Part shown: positions 12,167 to 25,515 of the stretch, piece after piece | How positions within the stretch are numbered: the stretch's first letter is position 1 | Layout of the letters: each line of letters begins with the position of its first letter | Assembly (NCBI GenBank): GCA_964017145.1 | Contig: OZ024851.1 | Location: 1,798,001 to 1,862,000 of the forward strand | DNA: 64,000 nucleotides | From: Agrocybe praecox | Taxonomy: Eukaryota > Basidiomycota > Agaricomycetes > Agaricales > Agrocybaceae | Direction of reading: 5' to 3' | Position numbers and translations under genes: made by a program | The notes under the pieces: generated by a model | Databases searched by the model: none | Seen by the model: the letters and a program-made list of their open reading frames with translations, nothing else | What the model was told of the DNA's origin: nothing

Positions 12167-15100
12167 ATGGACTCTGAAAGCATGCCTGTGGATTCACCTA
12201 AGCCAGAGGTCTTCGATGATAACCAGCTTCCTACTTCCTCCCAGCGATCCCGCAGGCCGTCCCCCATGGATCCTCAAAACTACAATAACAATAATCCCGA
12301 ACGCCCGTTGAATGTATCCGATGCCCTCACCTATCTCGATGCTGTTAAGGTTCAATTTCAAGATCAGCCTGACGTTTATAATCATTTCTTGGACATCATG
12401 AAGGAATTTAAAAATGAGCAGTGAGTCTCTTCTTCTCCTCGTGTTTCAAATCTTAACTTAGTGGCGGTTAGGATTGACACTCCGGGCGTCATCAAGCGCG
12501 TCTCCCATCTTTTTAATGGCCACCCATCTTTAATCCAAGGTTTCAACACTTTCTTGCCTGCTGGATACCGTATAGAATGTGGCGTCGACTCTTATGATGC
12601 TGGGTTTATTACGGTCACTACACCGAGTGGAACGACTCTTCAGACGACCAACAATGGTTCGGGAAGACCTTTGTCTTGGTCTACGGCACCATCTGCACCG
12701 GTGTCGCGACTCGACCTTGCTGCAGGCTATGGTAAACGGCCCCCTTATTTTGCCTCAGATGCTTGTGTTCACGGCTTTTTTTAAGGAGATAATATGGAAA
12801 CAGGCGGCCCGTCCCAACTTGCCTCACCAGACCCGCGAACATATGGAATGGACGGCCCTGCCATTGAACCTGCTGTACAATATGTACAAAAAATTAAGCA
12901 ACGTTGTAGTCCAGATACATATCGTCAATTTTTAGACATTCTGTCGCGATACCACCATAAACCCGACACCATAGATGAAGTGCGTTCAATATTTATTTTT
13001 TGCACTAAAATCACCAATTTTTTCCATAAAGGAGGAGGTATCAAGACAGATTGCAAAGTTATTCAAGGATGCACCAGACCTTCGTGCAGATTTCCGCGTC
13101 TTTATGCCCGATCGAAGCCAACAAGTTCAACTCATGGACGAGACCGTTCCTTCTCTCTCACACACACGTGACAAGGACAAAAACCGCCGGAAGCTCGACG
13201 CTGTTGCATCCTCCATGAACACCCACAGCAGCAGCACCACCGTCCTAGCGAAGAGGAAGAGGAAAGTAACCGAGAAAGAGCGTGAAAAGGGATTACCTCC
13301 GCCAAAGGTTGCACCACCTCCCGCAAAGGTATGTTCGCCCTTTCGCCTTTGTGTGGGCATCTTATCGACTGATGATGGGTTGACTTTTTTTTTCTCTTTA
13401 AAGAAACAAAAACATGCAACGCCAACGCTGGATGGGCCGCCAGCACCCTACAACTCCAAAAATGTTATCGCTGCACCTATACCTGCTTCACCTCGCAGAT
13501 CATCTCACCATTCATTAGCTCCCCCACCTCCCCGTGTGCCCCCCTCCAGCGATGAGACTCAGTTCTTTGACAGAGTCAAGCGAGTGCTAGACAATCGTGA
13601 TCTCTACAACGAGTTCCTCAAGCTTGTCAACCTTTTCGCTCAGGACTACATCGATACGGCACGATTGGTGAAAGAGAGTCGAAACTTCTTGGGAAACACT
13701 GAGCTGTATAAGCAGTTCCGCGATATCCTAGGATGGGACGATAATAAAGAAAGGGAACACTTTTTGGCTGAGCAGCATACACAAAGCCATTGGGCTAAAC
13801 CTGCTGTTGCTGGTCTCCCTGAGCGGCCTGGGAGGATAGACTTGAGTGAGAAGTATGGTAGCTATAGGAAGGTCTCCTCCAGTGTATGTTGCCATCATAT
13901 TTCGTTTCCTCGTTACGGTCTAATATCGTTCTCATCAGGTCGCCAACGTCCCATGCTCAGGACGAGACGAAATGTGCCGCTCGGTGTTGAACGATGAATG
14001 GGTTTCCCACCCTACCTGGACGAGCGAGGATTCAGGCTTCATTTCCCAGCGGAAGAACATCTACGAAGAGGCGTTGCATCGCAGCGAAGAGGAGCGGCAC
14101 GAATACGACTTCCATATCGAGGCCATCGTGCGTACCATCACCATGTTGGAACCACTCAACAACAAGATTGGACAGATGAGCCCGGAAGATAGGGCGTCGT
14201 ATAAGTGCAAGCCCAATCTTAATGGTTTATGGAAAGCCATTCACCAGCGGGTGATCAAGAAGATCTACGGGAGGGAAGCAGGACTAGAGGTCATCGCCGC
14301 AATGCAGGATACGCCCGCCAATGCCATTCCTATCGTCCTAACTAGACTCAAGCAAAAGGAGGAGGAATGGAAACGGGCGCAGCGGGAGTGGAACAAGCTT
14401 TGGAGGGACGTCGATGCTCGGAACTATGCGAAGAGTCTGGACTGTCAAGCTGTCATGTTTAAAGTGAACGACAAGAAAGCGATTACGGTCAAGACGCTCG
14501 TTAACCAGATTGAGACTGCTAGGGAAGAGCAACATGCCAAACGAGCGGCACTCATCGATCCCCTAATTTCCCGCACGAGGCCACGCTATCAGCTAGCCTT
14601 TGACATTGATGTCGAGGAAGGGATTTTACAAGATCTCATCAAACTGGTATTCTCCTTTTTGGACCGGACACAGGGGCAGCTGGGTGCGCTAGAGAGAAAA
14701 AGGATCGAGAACTTCTTCAGGGCGTTTATGCCACTGTTTTTTGTTGTCGGGCCTGTGGAGTTCAACGCCTCGCTTGTTCATCACGAAACGGTGGCGGAGA
14801 GCGATGATGGGAATGCAGCTGCAGGTGGAAGCGACGCCGACGAAGCTGAGTCTTCGGTGGCGACTATTGCTCCTGTTGCACCCGCGCAGAAAGGCCGAAA
14901 TGGACGCAAGCACCAGCCTAATGTATCTTCCAGTGGTGACTTGCGCAAGAAGTTGCTGAAGAGCGAACAAGCCAAGTCGACTAATCGAAAAACGAGAGGA
15001 GCTGCTGCATCCCCTGCTGTATCGCGCTTTGCTTCGCCTGTCATTATGGATGATGACCGTGGTATGTTTGGCGAGAATTTTACGTTCGTTTCTCCGACTA

Positions 15101-16468
15101 TGAGTGGGAAGAGGCCAACGAAGATTCCTAATGTGTTCTTCACGAATACTACTTTTTATGCTCTGATGAGGCTTACAGAGGTTAGCACAATATTGTTCTG
15201 ATATTCATCGCCGATTTGAAATTCTCATTTCCCCCCCTCTCTCTGACAGATTCTTTATACCCGCCTGAGGTTATTCAAGGGCATTGCCACTGACATTGCT
15301 CAAAAGGAAAAGGAGCCAACCAAGAAAGCCGCTTTACATGGTGTGAAAGACAACAAGCACCTCTACGAGTTTCTGCTTGGCCAGATCGAGGCTCTCTTCA
15401 CAAATGAATTAGAACAGCATGCGTTCGAAGATCAAACCCGGGCTATATTTGGGTATAAGGTCAGTGTTTAACCTTTCTGAATTCCAATCTTTGTAATTTC
15501 CCTTCTTCTAACACTCGGGGCGCAATCTCCAGGACGCATACAAGATCTTTACTGTTGATAAAGTCATTGGTGCTATCATCAAACAGGTACGTTGTCAACC
15601 ATGTGGATAGCGATGGATGGATGGGTGTTCATGTTTTTCATTGGCTGACCACTCTATCCAAACACTTTAGGTCCAAATGGTGATTGCTGATCCGAAAAGT
15701 CAAGAATTGCTCGAGTTACTGAAGCGGGAACGCTCGCTTGTTTCTCCGACCACTCAAGACCGCATCAATTATCGTCATCAGGTTGAGAATATCCTTGGGC
15801 CAGACGAGAATGTTTTCCGCATTGATTGGGTATGTATATGGGCCATCAGCAGCTGTTGTGTGCGGACCTTGATATATGATTTTACTTATGTTGTTTTTTT
15901 GATTACTTTCCCAGTTGTCGGAATCGAAGAATCTGACTATTCAGCTTATTGGCAAAGACGATTCCACCTTTGATGATTCGGAGGCGTTCACTGGAAGATG
16001 GCAGGCTTATATGGATTCGTATAATACAGTACGTTCAACCTCGCATTTATTAGACTGATTGAAGGCTCACCGTTGGATTCTAGCCGGATCCCACCGAGGG
16101 TGTTTCGCAAGTTAGACTGAGAAAGCCATTCTTGCGAAGGTATAACAATCATAACTCTTCGCCTCGGACGTGTAGCTCACACTTTTTTTTGTTGTCATCT
16201 CTACAGAAATCTTCCTCCGGCTGCAACTGAAACGCCTCTCGAAATTTCATCGCAGGACAAGTTGGAGATCAAAATATGTCTGCGAACGTATCGAATGTTT
16301 CACGTACCGAGGACTGAGGCTATTATGTGGAGATATCGGCCCAAGGAGGAGATGGAGAAGAATGCAGAACAGCTCAAGTTACGGAATACCCTGAGACGTA
16401 AATGGCTCGTCGGTGGAGTAGAAAAGTTGGTAGAAGCTGTTGTGGCCAACAACGCTCTTTCTTCATGA
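12167..16468 (+). CDS. SIN3: SIN3 transcriptional corepressor, HDAC complex scaffold
   Basis: Twelve exons (12167-12420, 12472-12731, 12786-12979, 13038-13328, 13404-13883, 13939-15180, 15250-15459, 15533-15586, 15671-15829, 15915-16028, 16084-16139, 16207-16468) give about 1,191 residues. The start of exon 4 may be 13032 instead. Three PAH domains are visible: PAH1 about 48-118 ([25 protein letters not shown]), PAH2 about 196-270 ([20 protein letters not shown]), PAH3 about 386-455 ([19 protein letters not shown]). The HDAC-interaction domain starts near residue 494 ([15 protein letters not shown]) and continues into [15 protein letters not shown]. The C-terminal SIN3 domain follows ([32 protein letters not shown]). 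This is the intact parent of the two PAH1 loci just upstream. Acts in the nucleus in Rpd3-type deacetylase complexes. Confidence 0.96.
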
Positions 16469-17445
16469 TCAGCAGACGATATAGCAAACTCTTATTTATC
16501 TTTTTGGTTTTAGAGTTTTATTCTCTCCACTATCCATTTCCATTCTTTTATACTTTTTTGATTGTATTACCTATCTATCCCTTATTACTTGCAGGTTGTT
16601 TTTCTTTCGTCTTGCCCATCAACTTCACTTATTTATTCTTGATCCCTTTCGTAGAAATTGTTGTACCTTTTGTATATTAGTTTCATATACATATGATATC
16701 CACGTTAATGCTGTTTACAAATGCTCCAAGTAAAAAGAGGTGTGAGATGGCATCCGTGGATTTGCTTACAAGTAATTTGCAATGAACATGGTTGATCCTT
16801 TCTTGTTCCTTGACACCGAACCACCATCATCAAAACTCCATATCCCCTGCAAGTGTGTACTTTCAGCGCTTCTGGACCCCAAGATGTCACTCTGCCAGGA
16901 TAACGAAGTCCAGCGAGCTGATAAATGCCCCAGATTATGACGGGTAGGCACCTGGCGATGCCCTTTCTAAATTGCCATCGTAGCGCAACATGTGAAGAAG
17001 TTCGAGTAAGGAAACGACGCGGGGAATCGGACAATGCAGCCAAAGCCCAGCTATGACAATCAAGCTCGACCAAAGCCATTGACGGGGGTCCAATACATCG
17101 ACCCTCACATCGGGCTCTCTGCGGTGCTGTGCTACTGCCCTCATATGATATGGTTCCTTGCTTGATTGTGAGGGGCAGGGAAGAATTATCTCTGAAAATC
17201 TCATCCTGCATCACGGGAAGGCTAAAAGTGTCTTTCAATATGGCAGATCAAATGCTGAACAAACCTTCATATTCTCATTTGCGACGCGATGTTATTTTTA
17301 TTTAATAAGATTCGGCCCATCGCCACCGGTAAACATCGATCTCCCATGGACGAACAACTGCCACCAGAAATGATCCAATTTCTGCGGTATAAAAGCATCC
17401 TTTCTCCAATCCTACGTTTTTCACTTTAACTCCTCTCCTCGAAAT
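16469..17445. other. Intergenic region with the aldehyde dehydrogenase promoter
   Basis: No gene supported. An antisense frame of 177 codons (16705-17238) has no recognisable family or splice partners and is not called. Confidence 0.55.
17388..17395 (+). promoter_or_regulatory. TATA box
   Basis: TATAAAAG about 50 bases before the ATG of the aldehyde dehydrogenase, followed by a pyrimidine-rich leader, a usual arrangement for a well-expressed basidiomycete gene. Confidence 0.7.
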
Positions 17446-19328
<1,883 letters not shown>

Positions 19329-19426
19329 ATTCTCTGATGGACCTTGCTGCAAAAAATGTATTGCAATAGTTACAATCCACAATTTTGATTTGTATCCTAT
19401 CAAAAATCTTCGGACGGCAAAAACGA

Positions 19427-19515
19427 TGGACGCATTGGGAATTGAACCCAACACCTCTCGCAAACAAATTTTAGACATGCTAAGCGAGCGTGATAACCAA
19501 CTACACCATGTGCCC
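19427..19515 (-). tRNA. tA(AGC): tRNA-Ala(AGC), copy 1, with 15-nt intron
   Basis: Reads 5' GGGCACA, D-arm GTGTAGTTGGTTATCAC, anticodon stem CTCGC/GCGAG, loop TTAGCA with anticodon AGC, a 15-nt intron just after A37, T-arm TTGGGTTCAATTCCCAA, 3' TGCGTCC and discriminator A. G3:U70, the alanine identity pair, is present. Position 5:68 is A:C, a mismatch. A T5 run follows the 3' end (Pol III terminator). Confidence 0.93.
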
Positions 19516-19597
19516 TGCGAGAGGGGAGGCGGGCGGGCGCCTTTTTTCGGCGCCTTTTTTACACTTAGGTTGCAAACAGCCATAAGACACAAAAAGA

Positions 19598-19690
19598 TGG
19601 ACACATTGGGAATTGAACCCAACACCTCTCGCATATTACGACTAAGTAGACGTGCTAAGCGAGCGTGATAACCAACTACACCATGTGCCC
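19598..19690 (-). tRNA. tA(AGC): tRNA-Ala(AGC), copy 2, with 19-nt intron
   Basis: Same body as copy 1, but the 3' acceptor strand reads TGTGTCC, so the stem pairs fully (A5:U68) with G3:U70 kept. The intron is 19 nt. T5 follows the 3' end. This is the only copy here with a fully paired acceptor stem. Confidence 0.94.
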
Positions 19691-19965
19691 TGTGACAGGT
19701 CACGTCTGCATGGGCGCTAACGCGCGAGCGCTTCGGAATATTTCAGGAGAGGAGGTAGGCGTGTAAACCTCAAGAAGTAGAGCCAAGGGTAGAATTTAAG
19801 CACCACAAACATTAAAGCATTACTTATAGTATATTATTGGGGATTTCAATGAATGTGAAAGCATTTTATGACAAGTAAATTATCGCAAGGTGACAGGATT
19901 GATCCAAGGTTTTTCGTGTGACAAACATACGTTCGGACAGAGTTAAGACATGTCGCGCAAAAATA

Positions 19966-20055
19966 TGGACGCATTGGGAATTGAACCCAACACCTCTCGC
20001 AAACCATATATTGAAGATGCTAAGCGAGCGTGATAACCAACTACACCATGTGCCC
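19966..20055 (-). tRNA. tA(AGC): tRNA-Ala(AGC), copy 3, with 16-nt intron
   Basis: Same mature sequence as copy 1, including the A5:C68 mismatch. The intron (about 16 nt) resembles that of copy 6, which has a shorter version. T5 terminator run follows. Confidence 0.93.
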
Positions 20056-20135
20056 TATGACTGGGTTCCGTACGCTGCTCCCTCCGCACGGGCGCTTCTC
20101 TACGGTGATCGAAAATTAAATCACGAACTAAAATG

Positions 20136-20224
20136 TGGACGCATTGTGAATTGAACCCAACACCTCTCGCAAACCACAACGAAATATGCTAAGCGAGCGT
20201 GATAACCAACTACACCATGTGCCC
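20136..20224 (-). tRNA. tA(AGC): tRNA-Ala(AGC), copy 4, with 15-nt intron and T-stem mismatch
   Basis: As copy 1, with A5:C68, but the 3' strand of the T-stem reads CACAA in place of CCCAA, giving a second mismatch against TTGGG. Possibly a decaying copy. A T4 run follows. Confidence 0.85.
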
Positions 20225-20456
20225 TGTGAAGGGAGGTCCGTCCGTGGCCCGCAAGCGCGAGGACGTTAGAATAAAACGTTGAGGTGGTATCTACTAGTCG
20301 GCACTTTCTGTATATATCCGATATCTGAATCTGGATTATCTCGCTAGGCTTAATTTAAGACCCTACTTGTTTGGTTTACCAACCTCGGCGCTAATGCCCT
20401 TATTCATTATCAGGTGAGTCATTTCCGGATTTGTCTTTAGAAATTTTATTTCCAAA

Positions 20457-22074
20457 CTAGTTACTTTGACTCATCGCAAGTTCCTCATCCTCCGTGTTTC
20501 TCCTCTCTATCCTCGCTTGCCTCACTGGATCTTGCCCAAATTCGTCAATCAAGTCTTTGTCATCGCCAATATCATTTCTGGCCTCGAGATCTTCTTCTTC
20601 GTCATCCTCGTTGGAGACCGTCTCTGCATGTATGAACATTATAGGTTCAGAGACCTTATGTTCTGATCCTCCTTCAGCTCTGTGATTGGATTCTCGCAAA
20701 TAAAGGAGGAAGCGTGCTCCCATTAATCCGGAGACACTGTAAAATGAGGCAAAAAAACAATCAGGTCGTTAGCGCTCTAATTATATTGACCGGTCATTCT
20801 TAAGCTGTGGACATACGGCAAGCACAATCCGTTCAACAATCTCTGTATATATGACCCACTCTGAAAGAGAGACGGTTGAGTAGATTGAACTTCGTGTTCG
20901 TTAGCCTCATGTGGCATGTGACTCACAGGCGCTGTCTGAGGAAGATATGGGACATAAGCTTGGGGCTGAGTAGGACGCAATTGAAAAAGACTTACATAAA
21001 GCAGTATTAATGCTCCAAAAGTGAATATCGAGACAAAGCTGAAACGATGGTTGAGCTACTAACTTTACCGACAGGAGATGACGCATATATACCAGAAATA
21101 GAGGATTCCTGTAGAGACTTTGTCTGAGATGCAATTTGTCAAGAGTAGGAGTGTACGAACCTTGCTGTAATACTAAGTACTCCAATTGATTTCCATCAGA
21201 CTTCATGCTATTGCGAATACGCATAGCTTGCCATGCGCGGAACGTAACAAAAGCTGCAGAAAGAACTTCGTAGACAACTACCAAGATAGCCATCAACGTC
21301 TCAGGCCTTTGATTCAAATTCCATCATCACTGATAAGAAAATTTGTAACGGGTGTCCACTATTACTCACAAATTCCTTCCGGCTTTTGGGGCGCATGAAA
21401 CCCATTGAACGTGCATCTAAAATCAATGAAATTAGTTAATGTTCTGGACTGATTAAGGATGTTACCCACCGCATCGACAACAACGATGGTGCCTCCAATG
21501 AAGAGGAATAGTGCTAGTATAAGTATGCTACGACCATATAGTACATAGGTTCTCAATCCTAAAATGACTGTCGGAGATGCTATCAGATTAACGATTGCTA
21601 GCCAAAAAAATAAATCACTAACTGAGTATGGCAATCCTGCCTATAGTACTAAGCGCGCTGCAAATTTGGTACCCAGTATCACAGCTGTAAGACTTTATAA
21701 GCTACTGAATTTTACGAAAGGCTGTCACTGGCTCACCTGATTGTAGACGGAAGTTTTCCAGCGAGAGAAATGAGATAGACAATGTTGGATATCATTGCAT
21801 AACGACATGCAATGTAAAGCACGGTAGATATTCTAAATTTGGACATCCAGATGTATTCGACCTCTCTTGTCCATGTTAGAGCGTAGTCGTAGAATATTAA
21901 AGCTTAAATTTTTTTATCATGAAGCCATGAAGACGCCGATAAAATTGAGTAACGAACCAATACCGATATATTCTAGGGAATACTGTACGAATCTTTTCAA
22001 ATGTGCACGTCAATTAAAAATGAGTGTTAGCGATAGAAAGGATAAGCTCACGAGGCGTGATGTGCTCCTGGCAT
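20457..22074 (-). CDS. DUF6533 domain multi-pass membrane protein
   Basis: Eleven exons (22052-22074, 21958-21992, 21737-21902, 21623-21684, 21470-21579, 21370-21416, 21161-21306, 21069-21108, 20996-21038, 20817-20860, 20457-20736) give 331 residues with phases that all agree. The DUF6533 signature is near the N-terminus: EYIGIALIFYDYALTW then REVEYIW at residues 32-38. It is followed by hydrophobic helices (RISTVLYIACRYAMISNIVYL; VILGLRTYVLYGRS; ILALFLFIGGTIVVVDA; LMAILVVVYEVLSAAFVTF; FVSIFTFGALILLY), about seven in all. The C-terminal 80 residues are cytoplasmic in character, acidic (EDDEEEDLEARND). The family is abundant in Agaricomycetes, has seven-helix topology and no known function. 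Confidence 0.85.
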
Positions 22075-23142
22075 AGTAATGCAAATGGTTCCGACTCTTT
22101 GTCCTGCAGAGAACGGATGGTACAAATGTGAAATAGATGCTGACACGATAAGCCCAGCTGTATCGCGGAAATAAGTTAGTTCAGTCCCTGGCAGCAAGTT
22201 TCTTATATGCACTTCTTAGTCCCGCATTACTATACGAGCGCTGTGATAATTATCATTGCCTTTGAGTTAGAGGTAGATATCATCAGTCACAGATCACAGG
22301 TATGTCCTCGGGCTGATATGGACAAAAATCTACTGAGTTGAATCAATTTGATATAGAGTATGTATCGGATGGTATGGCAGATAACCAGTTGTATATCATG
22401 ATGTATGACTCAAGAGCTTCTCTTATTAGCTCCCAGCGCCTCAAGCTGAAAACTTCAAAGGTGGCAGGTAACAGTCCGTTCTTTTGGAATTTTTAAAAAT
22501 AGGCCTTTGCCCTCCAAAGTTGGAGATTTGCCTGTGTGGTTATTTTTTAACCCCCGTCCCTGACTTGATCATAAACCCTTGGCGCATAGCCGCCATCTAT
22601 ATAGCTTCTGGAAGATATCACATGTCGAAATCCTTGAGACAATGATGATTCTATGCTTAACATAGATGAACGTAAACAGAACAATGCGGTGCATGCACCC
22701 TAATATCTCATTTGTCGATCGTTTGCTGGAGAAAGGTGGCAATCCATGCTGTGTTGCTATTTAATTTAAGCTGTTGTTTCACAGATCTAGTGAGGCGGAC
22801 CCCTCACTAGTTGAACAGAACATGATGTACCACTATCAAGATGTTGCTAACCTTGTCAATTGGTTTCATCTTAAATACCGATATGAACGCTTAACAGATG
22901 AAATAGGCTTCAAGTTTGCATATATACATGTATACAGATTATTGCAACTCGATGACCATCATTAAGCGCCCGTAGTAAATATGCATCAAATGCTACATCC
23001 CCGTAAATATGTACTGCTGGTCGCTTGAAGCTGATTAGGGTTCCCCGAGGCAGAAATACTACTAGTTTCATGCCTGAAGCTCCTACACAAACACTAAGGG
23101 CAGTACCAGCACACAGCAGAATGCTCTGCAGTCTTCATAACA
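22075..23142. other. Intergenic region, AT-rich
   Basis: About 1.07 kb without a supported gene. It contains the upstream region of the DUF6533 gene. A 62-codon plus frame at 22,774 has no resemblance to anything I know. Confidence 0.5.
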
Positions 23143-23231
23143 GGGCACATGGTGTAGTTGGTTATCACGCTCGCTTAGCACGTCAAATTGTGGTTTGCGA
23201 GAGGTGTTGGGTTCAATTCCCAATGCGTCCA
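23143..23231 (+). tRNA. tA(AGC): tRNA-Ala(AGC), copy 5, with 15-nt intron
   Basis: Plus-strand copy with the same mature body as copy 1: GGGCACA/TGCGTCC acceptor with A5:C68, anticodon loop TTAGCA, intron of 15 nt, T-arm TTGGGTTCAATTCCCAA, discriminator A, then a T4 run. Confidence 0.93.
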
Positions 23232-23460
23232 TATTTTGTTCGATTTGTAAATATTTTCTCACAGTTGAAAGTACCTTGCCTCCTCTTTTATTTAAACCTC
23301 CTATCTTTTTCGCCGATTCCAATATGTCTCACAAACCAGACTTCTTGCGATTCATATTTTAATCGCTCTGATACGTCATTATTACTTCTCCTATGAAGCA
23401 AGAGTAGCGTGGTCAATATGTATTATTCTAGTCGATGAGGACCACTACAACAAGCGGTTC

Positions 23461-24957
23461 TGCGACAAATGCCTCCTTCAAAGTACCCAGGACTACGAAC
23501 TTTCATCAGTTGCACTTCATGAAGCTGTCTCGGCCCTTTTACTTGGTCCTCCAGCGGAGAATGCGAACACGCGCAAGCGACTCTCATACCATCCCAAAGA
23601 CGGTGTATGTCACGATGCATCATCTCAATCTGTAACTATACTAATTACACCCTTAGAAATTTATCACTCTAGCTATGAAAAGTAATACGATACCGTCAAT
23701 AACCTTCGTATGGAGTTCGACAAGTTGTCTTGTCTCCTGAATGAGATGTCTATCCCTTTTTACTCCCCGAGATATGCGGGACACATGGGCTGTGGGAGTA
23801 GTCTCTTCGATACTAGGCTGGCTAGCTAGCTACGATGCTATCTAATCCAAACAACGCCGCCTTCGAAGCCAGTCCACTAACGACTCTTCTTGAACTCGAC
23901 GCTGGGAGTCAACTGTCTTGTTCAGCTGAAATTTGTTCAACCCTATGTCTAGATGCGGCTTGGGGTAGCTATTTTGCATCCATGATCAGGGAAAGGCTTT
24001 CACATCTCAAAGTGCAGCATCTAAAATTACCAATGGGCCTCGCGTCTATACACCTTCTATATCTCTTAAGGGCCATACTTTTCAACAAATTCAGGTTTTA
24101 GGAGAGGTTCATTCCGTTACTGTCGATCCACATAAGAGCGGCTACCGTTCTTATCCCGCAGGCGGACTGGTACATTTATTCGACTTCTAATTTCTCAATC
24201 CATGGATCTCCATTATAACAACGCGACAACAGCGCTATAAAGATGGCCGCATGAGTTTGTTGACCTGGAGTGCACTATACCTCAATCAAGGCGAAAACGG
24301 AGAAAGCACTGGCGTCAATGGAGTTGAAGGCAGGTAAGTACGTAACCTTTTCTTAGGAATAAACAAATGTCCTCGTTTATAGCTCCAACATGTCGTCGTT
24401 GGATAGCATAAAGGTGGCCATGGAAATTTGCTCGGCGAAGTTAACGTTCTCGCACCAGAATCACAGGGATTGCCTAAAATCTTACAAAGAGTGCCTGGGC
24501 CTAGAAACGGAGTCAGAGCAAAGTTTGTCTGTCATGCGAAATATTATTGTCATGTCGCCATTCTAAGCAGGGGCCAATTCCGCAGCAAAGATCGCGAATA
24601 GGTTTAGGCAAACTCTTGAAGATGAGATGCAGGTAAGCTACAACTCTCTTCGCCTTGTAGCACAAAATTATTCACCTACAGTCGTTGGTTAAAGAATGAC
24701 TTTATAAGGAATCCCATTAATCCTCAGGAACATAGCTTCATTATGCAAGGGACTGAACAATTATTTCTCGTTTATCGGCCCCAATTTTGCAAAGCAAATG
24801 GCCGTCAGCAACTCATCTTGACTGCCGATTTCTCCCAAATCCATCAATGGACTCGCTACGTCAAGGTCAAAGAAGCGCATGACAGTGAGACGTATACGTC
24901 GAACATCCCTGGAACGACGATCGAAACAAATTTTAATAGCAAGGTCGTTGAAGGCTA
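23461..24957 (+). pseudogene. Decayed PLP-dependent (group II) decarboxylase
   Basis: Colinear pieces of a fungal pyridoxal-phosphate decarboxylase of the aromatic-amino-acid/glutamate type. In order: an N-terminal piece at 23,461-23,620 (SVALHEAVSALLLGPPAENA); IPFYSPRYAGHMG near 23,750; NPNNAAFEASPLTTLLELD at 23,841; DAAWGSYFASMI near 23,950; the PLP-lysine motif VDPHKSGYRSYPAGGL near 24,120-24,170; LTWSALYLNQGENGEST near 24,260; and MQGTEQLFLVYRP at 24,743. Between TTLLELD and DAAWG the family normally has roughly 200 residues, which are missing here. Frame changes occur after FASMI and after the GGHGNLLGE piece. No single spliced frame can join these pieces, so it is not functional. Confidence 0.8.
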
Positions 24958-25312
24958 AGCGGTGCGATTAGATTGGGAGAACATGTTTTCGTTGACTACG
25001 ACAACCTGAACAAGGAAGATAATAGGAGAGATAACTCTATATCAAGTCACCCCAGGCCTGCCACCTGGGGCTATGAGCGAGCAGAGCAAAGTAGGGTGGC
25101 GGGATATGATTTATAACCGGATGCAAAATTCTCGCGGCCCCAATCCAGGACACGAAACCGGTAGCTATGAGGGACAAAGACGTAAGGGGAAAGAGGATTC
25201 GATTGGAGAAGAATACCCGTCCTTGCGCATTAAAGATCGTCGGAAGAACTAACGAAGTGGGTGTAGCTGGTGCCTGCGGGTTGGGTCGGGATGGCGGAAC
25301 ACCCTTTCATCA
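24958..25312. other. Intergenic region
   Basis: About 355 bases between the decarboxylase relic and tRNA copy 6. A small inverted repeat (CCAGGCCTGCCACCTGG) lies near 25,050. No gene seen. Confidence 0.5.
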
Positions 25313-25398
25313 GGGCACATGGTGTAGTTGGTTATCACGCTCGCTTAGCATCTTCAATGGTTTGCGAGAGGTGTTGGGTTCAATTCCCAATGCGTCCA
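25313..25398 (+). tRNA. tA(AGC): tRNA-Ala(AGC), copy 6, with 12-nt intron
   Basis: Plus-strand copy with A5:C68 and G3:U70, anticodon AGC. The intron (TCTTCAATGGTT) is 12 nt, the shortest of the six. A T5 run follows after TTC. Confidence 0.93.
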
Positions 25399-25515
25399 TT
25401 CTTTTTCTCACTTTCCATGGAGTGTCTTATGAAGGTATCAAGCAACGTGAAATAGAAGCGGAAAACAACACGAACTTGCAGGTTTTAGCTTGTTACTGTA
25501 GTCACGTTTTGATCT

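Noticed and set aside
16705..17238. 177-codon minus-strand frame upstream of the aldehyde dehydrogenase
   Set aside because: No recognisable motif. It covers the presumed promoter and has no plausible exons around it.
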